Origin: an uncultured Verrucomicrobiota bacterium
GTDB lineage: Bacteria > Verrucomicrobiota > Kiritimatiellia > RFP12 > UBA1067
Reading direction: 5' to 3'
NCBI GenBank assembly: GCA_946631535.1
Contig: CAMPAF010000171.1
Span: forward strand, 1 to 6,632
Length of the DNA: 6,632 bases
Of this stretch, positions 1-5,715 are shown one piece after another. Below the pieces are notes generated by a model that ran no database searches, was not told the origin of the DNA, and saw only the letters and a program-made list of their open reading frames with translations. The first letter of the stretch is position 1. Every line of letters begins with the position of its first letter. The position numbers and the translations under genes were made by a program.

Positions 1-698
1 TCGACCGCTTCCGCGCCGAGCTCGCGCGCCTGCGCAAGATGGGCCTCGAGCCGATCCCCAAGCTCAACTTCTCCACTGCGCACGACGCCTGGCTCCAGAA
101 ATACGGGCACATGGTGTCCACCCCCACGTACTACAAGGTCTGCGCCGACCTCGTGCGCGAAGTGGTCAACATCTTCGACAAGCCTCGCTTCTTCCACATC
201 GGCTACGACGAGGAGACCGCGGGCCACCAGCGGAAGTACGCCTACTCCATCGTGCGGCAGGGCGAACTCTGGTGGAACGACTTCCTCTTCTTCGTGAAGA
301 CCGTGGAGGCCACCGGCAGCCGTCCGTGGATATGGAGCGACTTCTACTGGCACCATCCGAAGGATTTCATGGCCCGCATGCCCAAGAGCGTGCTGCAGAG
401 TAACTGGTACTACGGCGAATCCTTCGCCCTCGACGACACAAACAAGAGCAAGGCCCGCGTGCAGGCGTACATCGACCTCGACAAGGCCGGCTTCGACCAG
501 ATTCCGACCGGCTCGAACTGGTCCAACGACGTGAACTTCGGCAACACGGTCAAGTTCTGCGAGGAACATCTCTCAAAGGAGCACCTCCTCGGCTACCTCA
601 CCGCGCCATGGGTGTTCACGCTGCCGAAGTTCGAGGCGCCGAACATTCGCGCCATCGACCAGGTGGCGGAGGCGCGCAAGGCGGCGGAACGCGGTTGA
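1..698 (+). CDS. GH20-like TIM-barrel glycoside hydrolase, C-terminal part (5' end outside window)
   Basis: The reading frame is open from base 3 with no stop, and 12 plausible codons precede the first ATG at 39. The gene therefore begins left of the window and that ATG is probably internal. Counting from it, residues 48-60 read as a beta strand ending in HIGYDEE (D57, E58). This resembles the HIGGDE strand of family 20 beta-N-acetylhexosaminidases, where the Asp-Glu pair performs substrate-assisted catalysis. The preceding EPIPKLNFSTAH and the later PWIWSDFYW (around residues 96-104) and LQSNWYYGE look like further barrel strands with aromatic subsite residues. The protein ends shortly after GYLTAPW, with no extra C-terminal domain. 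The second Gly of the GH20 motif is Tyr here, so it may be a divergent GH20 or a related clan. The substrate is not readable, and any signal peptide lies outside the window. It converges on the beta-helix gene with a 6-bp gap. Confidence 0.72.
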   Translation, partial: DRFRAELARLRKMGLEPIPKLNFSTAHDAWLQKYGHMVSTPTYYKVCADLVREVVNIFDKPRFFHIGYDEETAGHQRKYAYSIVRQGELWWNDFLFFVKTVEATGSRPWIWSDFYWHHPKDFMARMPKSVLQSNWYYGESFALDDTNKSKARVQAYIDLDKAGFDQIPTGSNWSNDVNFGNTVKFCEEHLSKEHLLGYLTAPWVFTLPKFEAPNIRAIDQVAEARKAAERG

Positions 699-704
699 AC
701 GCCG

Positions 705-3593
705 CTACCGCTCGCTTTCGACCTGCCTTTCGTATGACGTGTCGAAGCAGGGCTTCGCGGCCCTGCCTTCGCCATGCAGTCCGGCGCGCGTGAAGTCGAA
801 CGGCTTGAAGCCGATTTTCGCTGCGGCGGAAGCGTCGCGGAAACGGAAATCGCGGCGTGGTGCGTCGGCGAAGAGCGGATCGGCGTACAGTCCGTCAATG
901 TCCTTCCCCTTCGCCTGCCATTCCGCGAAGGTCTTTCCGTTGAACACGTCCGGCCGCCCGTCCAGCCGCCACCAGAGGTTGCGCTTCCAGTCGACGATCG
1001 CCTTCTCCTCCTTCGTGCCGCGGTACTTCGCGAACGCGTCGCCTTTGTCCCACACAACGATGTTGCCCTCGAAGACCCACGAGCGGTGTGGTTCAGGGCG
1101 TGTGATCGCCACCTGCCCCTCGCGCGAGAAGGCGAAGATGTTGTTGCGGATGACGTTGTCGCGGCCGAAGTGCTGGTGGATGCCGCCGTCCTTCGTGTCG
1201 TACACGAGGTTGCTCTCGTAGAGCACCCCCTCCGTGCCCTCGTCGGGATAGAGCCCCCATCCGCCGTACACCATTCCGTCCACCCCGTGAATGACGTTGC
1301 GCGCGACGACGTTCCCGAATCCGCTTCCGGCCATGTACACGCCGGCCATGTCGGAGAGGTCGCCGTGCCCCACGTTGGAGATGTGGTTGAACGCCACGAG
1401 GCACCTCTGGCACGGCGAGCCGCCATAGCCGAAGTCCCAGTTGCAGGTGATGGCGGTGTAGTGGAGGTCGTCGATCCTGTTGTGGACGATGCGGCAGTCG
1501 CTCGCCGCCGCCACCACGATCGCGCCAGCCCCCGGCATGTACCGTCCGCCATGCTCCACGAGGCAGTTCTCCACGGTCATGAACGCGGTCGAATGCGGCA
1601 CGTACGCCCGGAACGGATGCGGATGCGGACCCACGACGTCAAGCTCGTCAGCGAGCCCCTTCACGGCTCGGATGCCGCCGTTCACTCCCACGCGCACGGC
1701 CCCGCCGCCAAGGTCGCGGAAGATGCAGTTGACCACGGCGTTGGACATGCACCCCTCGCGGAACCAGACGCCGTACGCGCCGCCCGTCTGTTCCCATCGG
1801 CAGCCGTCGAACACGACGTTCCGCACGCCGTCCGCAAGAATCATCCCGCGCGCCACCGCACCGAGCATGAGCGAGTCGGGGACGTCGGCAGGCCCCTTCT
1901 TGCCCAAGGTCGAACCGTGACGGAAGGATATGTTCTCGAAACGCATGTTGCCGGCGTACTCCTCGGCGTTGATGTCGCCGACCAGCCGCAGGAACACGTC
2001 CAGGCCGTCAACCGGAATCGTCCCATCGACGCCATCCATCGTCTCCCCGTCCTTGGGAAGATACGCAATCTCGCCCGCCGCGCGGTCGTAGAACCATTCG
2101 CCCGGCGCCGCCAGTTCCGTGCTCACGTTCTCGAAGCGGAGCGGACATTCGGCGGCGATGTAGCGGTTCCACGGCGGCCAGCGCGTGCCGCGGATCGTCA
2201 CGGAATGGGCGGCGCGGTCGATGCGCACGACGAAATGACGCGCCGCGTTCCACTTCGAGTGGATGCGCACCTGAACGAACGGCAGTTCACCTTCCGGGAT
2301 CGCCGCAACATGCGCGAAATCCTCTGCGCGAAGGGACAGCGTGTGCTCGGCCGGCACGGAATAGTCGTGCTTCGCGAACTTCTCGGCAAGCACCTTCTCC
2401 GTGATGTTCGTGGCGTGGATGAAACGTCCGCCCGCGGGATAGGCCGCGTTCGCGCGGCGTTCGTCGTTCACGAAGAACTCCGCCGCCCACATCGGCTTGC
2501 CGTCTGGCTCCTTCGGCACAGACGCGCGCCATAACGGACGCGACGGAGCGCGTCCCTCCCCTTGCGGACGCGCAGCAGCGCGTCCCTCCCGCCAGGGGCC
2601 GGGCGGTGCCGAGCCGGCAAACACGGCGCCACGCCCTTCGCCGCGCCACGTCACGGGAGCGGACGGCGTGCCCGAGTCGACGAGCGAGAGCGTCACCGTC
2701 TCCGTCACTGGATAGACGCCTTCCGCAAGCGATACGACAAGCGGACGCTCCGGATGCGCGGCGCGCGCGGCACGCACGGCGTCGCGAATCTGCGCGAGCG
2801 GCGTCGAGGCGGCGATGTTGAGCGTCGCCGTGCCGTCCGCACCCACCACCGCGCGGCTGGGCGGCAGGCCGTCGGGCAGCTTCCGCACGACTTCCGAAGG
2901 CGCGGATGGCGAAGCTGCGGCGTTCCTGACGACGAGCCGATGTCCGTTGCGCGACAACTTGCTCCGTGCGCGCCACTCTGTCGGCAGCAGGCGTGCGACC
3001 TCGTCGATCGTCTCGCGGTTCTCGGATATGGCCACGAGCGACTGCCATTTGCCCAGCACGCCCGGCGCAAGCAGGCGCGCAAAGCTGGCGGCGAGTCCGT
3101 CTGCCCCGTTGAAGGAGAAACCTTCCGCCAGCTGGATGCGGCCGCCCATGCCATCGGCGAACAGCGCCTCGCCGGTGCCGCTGAAGCGGAACGGGCAGGC
3201 CAGCGTCACATTGCCGTTGATGTCGAGACGCGAGCCAGTCTCGATCGCGCCCTTCTGGACGAACGGCGCGCTTCCCACGTTGGCGATGCGCGCGCAGCTT
3301 CCGCCCTTCATCGCAGGCACGACGATGCGTCCCTCGTTCACGACGGGCGTGCCGTTCGTGGACGAGGCGCGCGACTCGAACGCGTACCACATCGGCCCCT
3401 TGGCGGGCGGCACCACCGTCACGTTGCGCGCATACGTTCCCGTCTCCGTGAAACGGTACACGCAGTCCGGCCCGGCAGTCTTCTTGTGGAACGTCACGGG
3501 CCCGCCGGCCGGCAAGGCGATCACGTCCGCCACAGCGGCGAGCGCAAGGCCACATGCAGCCATGGCCAGCACTCGCATCAAGCACTCTTTCAT
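705..3593 (-). CDS. Exported right-handed parallel beta-helix protein, GH141-like glycoside hydrolase
   Basis: This 962-residue protein starts at the ATG at 3593. GAGGTGA (3601-3607) lies 7 bases upstream, and a signal peptide follows (about residues 1-22, hydrophobic LAMAACGLALAAVA). Residues about 23-230 form a beta-rich N-terminal region I do not recognise. A pectate-lyase-like superfamily section follows: around 255-305 (TLNIAAST, an Ala-rich helix, then LAEGVYPVTETV), 370-390 (AEFFVNDERRANAAYPAGG), 497-512 (PGEWFYDRAAGEIAYLP) and beta-helix coils from about 550 to 850 (FENISFRHG, VVFDGCRW, NVIRNNIFAF). Acidic candidates include D745, D748, D784 and E785 in DLSDMAGVY and YPDEGTEG. The pattern fits GH141-type proteins (alpha-L-fucosidases and xylanases are known in that family), but the substrate is unknown. 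Palindrome-encoded peptides occupy about 336-353 and the tail from about 941. The family fold is clear; the exact activity is not. Confidence 0.85.
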   Translation of the reverse strand: MKECLMRVLAMAACGLALAAVADVIALPAGGPVTFHKKTAGPDCVYRFTETGTYARNVTVVPPAKGPMWYAFESRASSTNGTPVVNEGRIVVPAMKGGSCARIANVGSAPFVQKGAIETGSRLDINGNVTLACPFRFSGTGEALFADGMGGRIQLAEGFSFNGADGLAASFARLLAPGVLGKWQSLVAISENRETIDEVARLLPTEWRARSKLSRNGHRLVVRNAAASPSAPSEVVRKLPDGLPPSRAVVGADGTATLNIAASTPLAQIRDAVRAARAAHPERPLVVSLAEGVYPVTETVTLSLVDSGTPSAPVTWRGEGRGAVFAGSAPPGPWREGRAAARPQGEGRAPSRPLWRASVPKEPDGKPMWAAEFFVNDERRANAAYPAGGRFIHATNITEKVLAEKFAKHDYSVPAEHTLSLRAEDFAHVAAIPEGELPFVQVRIHSKWNAARHFVVRIDRAAHSVTIRGTRWPPWNRYIAAECPLRFENVSTELAAPGEWFYDRAAGEIAYLPKDGETMDGVDGTIPVDGLDVFLRLVGDINAEEYAGNMRFENISFRHGSTLGKKGPADVPDSLMLGAVARGMILADGVRNVVFDGCRWEQTGGAYGVWFREGCMSNAVVNCIFRDLGGGAVRVGVNGGIRAVKGLADELDVVGPHPHPFRAYVPHSTAFMTVENCLVEHGGRYMPGAGAIVVAAASDCRIVHNRIDDLHYTAITCNWDFGYGGSPCQRCLVAFNHISNVGHGDLSDMAGVYMAGSGFGNVVARNVIHGVDGMVYGGWGLYPDEGTEGVLYESNLVYDTKDGGIHQHFGRDNVIRNNIFAFSREGQVAITRPEPHRSWVFEGNIVVWDKGDAFAKYRGTKEEKAIVDWKRNLWWRLDGRPDVFNGKTFAEWQAKGKDIDGLYADPLFADAPRRDFRFRDASAAAKIGFKPFDFTRAGLHGEGRAAKPCFDTSYERQVESER
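743..771. repeat. Third palindromic unit at the 3' end of the beta-helix gene
   Basis: Arms GCAGGGC (747-753) and GCCCTGC (760-766) flank the 6-base loop TTCGCG, the same 7-6-7 geometry as the tandem units at 2535-2590. The stem extends outward through CGAA and TTCG with one bulged base at 767. On the minus strand it encodes EGRAAKPC (residues 942-949), close to the EGRAAARP peptide of the internal units, although the arm bases differ. It lies in the last 23 codons, next to the junction of the convergent genes, so it might also act as a transcript-end or RNA-stability hairpin. No T-run follows on either strand, so it is not a standard intrinsic terminator. Confidence 0.6.
2535..2590. repeat. 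Two tandem palindromic units, 30-bp period, in frame inside the beta-helix gene
   Basis: Two copies have identical 7-bp inverted arms, GGACGCG and CGCGTCC. Arms of the first are at 2536-2542 and 2549-2555; those of the second at 2566-2572 and 2579-2585. Each has a 6-base loop, ACGGAG and CAGCAG, which differ at three of six positions while the arms are identical. CTCCC follows both. The period is exactly 30 bp, so the frame is kept. Read on the minus strand they encode EGRAAARP (residues 336-343) and EGRAPSRP (346-353), between GPW and LWRASVP of the enzyme. This looks like an inserted palindromic element, duplicated in place. Its copy number in the genome cannot be judged from one window. 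Confidence 0.8.
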
Positions 3594-3710
3594 GTCCGAG
3601 TCACCTCTCACGAAACGTTCCCATAAACCCCATCCTCACTTCGTCCGCGCTTCGCAACCTCTCGGCTTGCCGCGCCGCACGCTCGCAACAGGGCGCGATG
3701 GTACACAACC
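3594..3710 (-). promoter_or_regulatory. 117-bp leader/intergenic region upstream of the beta-helix gene
   Basis: This gap separates the stop of the unknown exported protein from the beta-helix ATG. It holds the ribosome binding site GAGGTGA (3601-3607), 7 bases from the ATG at 3593 and complementary to the 16S 3' end. A GC stem CGCGCC/GGCGCG (3671-3676 with 3692-3697, 15-base loop) lies just after the upstream stop and has no T-run. A weaker stem pairs 3637-3644 with 3610-3617, two pairs being G-U, and ends just before the ribosome binding site. A tiny frame, MGFMGTFRER (3633-3601), ends inside that site. No convincing -35/-10 pair was seen, so read-through from upstream is possible. Confidence 0.45.
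3601..3607 (-). promoter_or_regulatory. Ribosome binding site of the beta-helix gene
   Basis: Read on the minus strand this is GAGGTGA, a seven-base match to the Shine-Dalgarno consensus, 7 bases before the ATG at 3593. It overlaps the GTG six codons further upstream (3611-3609). That rules out the GTG as the main start and fixes the N-terminus at MKECLMRVLAM. Confidence 0.75.
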
Positions 3711-4730
3711 TCAGTCCACGGCCGTCCAGAAGCCCTGTCCCATGAGCTTCTCTGCTTCGTGCGGCTCGATCGTCCGGTCGCTCATGATCAAGGTGTCCTG
3801 CCGCGAGTTGATCAGTGAGTGGTTGAAATAGATCGGCCGCTCGATCTTGTCGCCGGGCGAGAGCGGGTTGTCCACCGTCTTCACCTCGCGGATCATCTCG
3901 CTCCACTTGCGGCGGACCTCGTCCATGGTCCGCTCGTTCTCGGCCTGCGCCTGGCGCATGAGGTCCATGCCTTCGCTCATGCCGATCGACTGGCCCTTGA
4001 GGATCGCCATCATCATCCGGTTCGCTGCGTGTCTCCACAGCCGGTTCTCGTACACTCCGGCCAGCAGGCGCCCGCCGATCTTCTTTGTCTCGGCAAGCTG
4101 GCCGGGCGGCGCCACGGTCAGGAAGGTGTCGAAATCTATGGCCGACGCCATCACCGGCACGTTCGACCGCACCTGCACCGCGCTGAACGCGCAGACAAAC
4201 TCGTAGAGCGCCTCGCACCGCGCGCCGTTGTAGTCGCAGTCGAAGAAACACTCCACCTTGAACGCCTTCTTGAAGGTGGTTGCGCGGTCGGACGCGAACC
4301 GGAACTCCACGGCCTTCCGCGTCTTCGGCGGTATGTTGTCGCTGAAGCGTCCCCCCTTCGCCCGGAAGCTGGACAGCCCGGGAACCACGATGCCCGAATT
4401 GATTTGCTGGGCGAGGTGTTGCGCCATGGCATTGGGGTCGGAGTAGATGCCTCCGGACTGGCTAAGGAGGAATGCGCCCCTGCCTATGATGCCAGCCTCC
4501 TGCACTATGCGGCGTTCCGTCGGGTTCATCAGGATGGTGCTCTGAAGGAACGGGTTCGACCGCGCGGGGATGTTCCACTTGACCCAGCCAATGCCGGTCC
4601 AGCCGGAAGGGAGCGGGTAGCACAGCGCAGGGACGCGGAGCAAGCTGTCGAATATGACGAAGTGGCTTTGCGCCGCAGACGAGACAGTTGCCGCCAACGC
4701 GGCACCCAGCAGGATGGTCTTTATTTTCAT
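3711..4730 (-). CDS. Exported protein of unknown function (339 residues)
   Basis: I do not recognise this family. The ATG at 4730 gives a textbook signal peptide: MKIK, a hydrophobic stretch ILLGAALAATV, then SSAA with likely cleavage before QSHF. There is no lipobox cysteine next to it, so a soluble periplasmic or secreted protein is likely. A GTG at 4775 would add 15 residues and bury the signal, so it was not used. Residues about 25-130 have short hydrophobic segments (YPLPSGWTGIGWVKWN, ILMNPTERRIV). C161, C165, C172 and C180 cluster in VECFFDCDYNGARCEALYEFVC and could form disulfides or bind metal. Residues about 230-282 are helical and charged (AQAENERTMDEVRRKW), possibly coiled coil. 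The C-terminal part (NPLSPGDKIERPIYFNHSLINSRQDTLIMSD) looks beta-rich. It lies 60 bp after dus and 117 bp before the beta-helix gene. Confidence 0.75.
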   Translation of the reverse strand: MKIKTILLGAALAATVSSAAQSHFVIFDSLLRVPALCYPLPSGWTGIGWVKWNIPARSNPFLQSTILMNPTERRIVQEAGIIGRGAFLLSQSGGIYSDPNAMAQHLAQQINSGIVVPGLSSFRAKGGRFSDNIPPKTRKAVEFRFASDRATTFKKAFKVECFFDCDYNGARCEALYEFVCAFSAVQVRSNVPVMASAIDFDTFLTVAPPGQLAETKKIGGRLLAGVYENRLWRHAANRMMMAILKGQSIGMSEGMDLMRQAQAENERTMDEVRRKWSEMIREVKTVDNPLSPGDKIERPIYFNHSLINSRQDTLIMSDRTIEPHEAEKLMGQGFWTAVD

Positions 4731-4790
4731 GGCGCGAACTTTACCATATTTTCCCGGGCAACGCAATCTTTCCACCGTCTCAAGGCCGCC
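4731..4790 (-). promoter_or_regulatory. Candidate promoter upstream of the unknown exported protein
   Basis: This 60-bp gap contains the AT-rich run GGGAAAATATGGTAAAGT in otherwise GC-rich DNA. On the minus strand TTGCGT (4766-4761) and TAAAGT (4743-4738) are 17 bases apart, a sigma-70-like arrangement with modest matches (3 of 6 and 4 of 6). Such a promoter would start RNA almost at the ATG at 4730. That fits the lack of a clear ribosome binding site and would give a leaderless or near-leaderless message. No terminator hairpin for dus is visible here. Confidence 0.35.
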
Positions 4791-5693
4791 TTACTGGCCC
4801 AGCCCTGGCGCGCGAACAACCGAACCCAGCTCGGCGACAGTGCGGCAGATCTTGATTGCCGGCCAGAGGCGACGCCAAGCTGGCAGTTCGCCCCAGTACG
4901 CCAGCAGCTCCTTCATGCGGCCCAGCACGGGCCTGTCCCCGGAAAGCTCGGCGCAGGAGCGTTCGAGATAGCCAGAAAGCAGCGCCGCCGCTTCCGGCCG
5001 CGTCCCCAGGGCGCGCACGAACGCGCGTCCCACCATCACGCCGCGCAGGCCGGGGAGATCGCCAGGCGGCACCACGCCGCCGATCTCCCCAAACCCGGCG
5101 TCGCCGTTGTACAGCACGGGATTGGACGAGGCGGCGCACGCTTCGCGGAAGCGTTCCATGTCGACGTCGCCGTCGTACATCTGCCTAGCCGTGCGCGCGT
5201 GGATCGTGAGGACGGCGAGCGGGTAGCGGTTGATGACGGGCATCAGGGACATCAGCTCGTCCGGCGACGAAAGCCCGAGGCGGATCTTCAGCGAGAAGCG
5301 GCCAGGCCCCATCTCATCGCATCCGGCCGCGAGCAGACGCTCCAGCAGGTCGGTATTCCTGAAGAGTCCGGATCCGCGCCCGCGGCGCACGATCATCGGG
5401 AACGGGCAGCCGGCGTTGAGGTCGGCCCGTGCGAATCCCCTGTCCCTGAAGGCGCGAAGAAGGACGCGCATGGCGTCCGGATGCTTCGTGATCACCTGCG
5501 GGACGAGGCGGCCGTCCGTGCCGTCGCCGAGGTCGGCGAGCATGCGGTCGTTGACGCGGATGCCCGGGTTGGCCGGTATGAACGGGGCGAACGCGCCGGC
5601 GAAACCGGCCTCGCGGATCGGTCCCGCGAACGCTTCGCGGAACGCGCGGATCGTCACGCCGCGCAACGGTGCCAGCCACAGCTCGCCGCCCAT
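4791..5693 (-). CDS. dus: tRNA-dihydrouridine synthase (Dus family)
   Basis: This 300-residue flavoprotein should reduce specific uridines in tRNA to dihydrouridine in the cytoplasm, using FMN and NADPH. The Dus signatures appear in order: APLRGVTIRAFREAF (8-22), PQVITKHPDAM (65-75), the catalytic-loop motif NAGCP with the catalytic cysteine C96 (93-97), RRGRGSGLF (103-111), LKIRLG with K136 (135-140), TIHARTARQMYDG with H165 (163-175), YNGDAG (195-200) and GVMVGRAF (218-225). A short helical C-terminus follows. Length and motif order are normal for bacterial Dus, so it is probably active. Position specificity (DusA, DusB or DusC type) cannot be assigned. The ATG at 5693 lies directly before the barrel's first strand; only a weak GTGGG precedes it. 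It starts 22 bp after the gatB stop, consistent with co-transcription. Confidence 0.93.
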   Translation of the reverse strand: MGGELWLAPLRGVTIRAFREAFAGPIREAGFAGAFAPFIPANPGIRVNDRMLADLGDGTDGRLVPQVITKHPDAMRVLLRAFRDRGFARADLNAGCPFPMIVRRGRGSGLFRNTDLLERLLAAGCDEMGPGRFSLKIRLGLSSPDELMSLMPVINRYPLAVLTIHARTARQMYDGDVDMERFREACAASSNPVLYNGDAGFGEIGGVVPPGDLPGLRGVMVGRAFVRALGTRPEAAALLSGYLERSCAELSGDRPVLGRMKELLAYWGELPAWRRLWPAIKICRTVAELGSVVRAPGLGQ

Positions 5694-5715
5694 CGTCAGC
5701 CCACGGTTGGCAGTG

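Noticed and set aside
743..771. Intrinsic terminator
   Set aside because: The stem is good but no T-run follows on either strand, so it is listed as a repeat.
593..1552. A 319-codon minus-strand frame overlapping the beta-helix gene
   Set aside because: Its Ser/Thr/Arg-rich low-complexity translation competes with a frame that shows clear beta-helix motifs.
774..2534. A 586-codon open frame on the plus strand
   Set aside because: It lies entirely opposite the beta-helix gene, has low-complexity His/Val/Arg/Ala composition and no recognisable motif.
2535..2590. CRISPR-like repeats
   Set aside because: There are only two units with no spacer of typical length, and they are in frame inside a coding region.
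3594..3611. GTG start at 3611 for the beta-helix gene
   Set aside because: The ribosome binding site GAGGTGA overlaps it and is spaced for the ATG at 3593, which also starts the signal peptide.
2562..3831. Two overlapping plus-strand frames (2562-3626 and 2815-3831)
   Set aside because: They are antisense to the N-terminal half of the beta-helix gene and mutually overlapping; no domain or good ribosome binding site was seen.
4731..4775. GTG start at 4775 for the unknown exported protein
   Set aside because: It would add 15 charged residues before a normal signal peptide and overlap the candidate promoter.
5595..5639. Short palindromes in dus (GCCGG/CCGGC and CGCGAA/TTCGCG)
   Set aside because: They have 5-6 bp arms with geometry unlike the 7-6-7 units, and encode conserved-looking Ala/Phe/Arg residues; expected by chance in GC-rich DNA.
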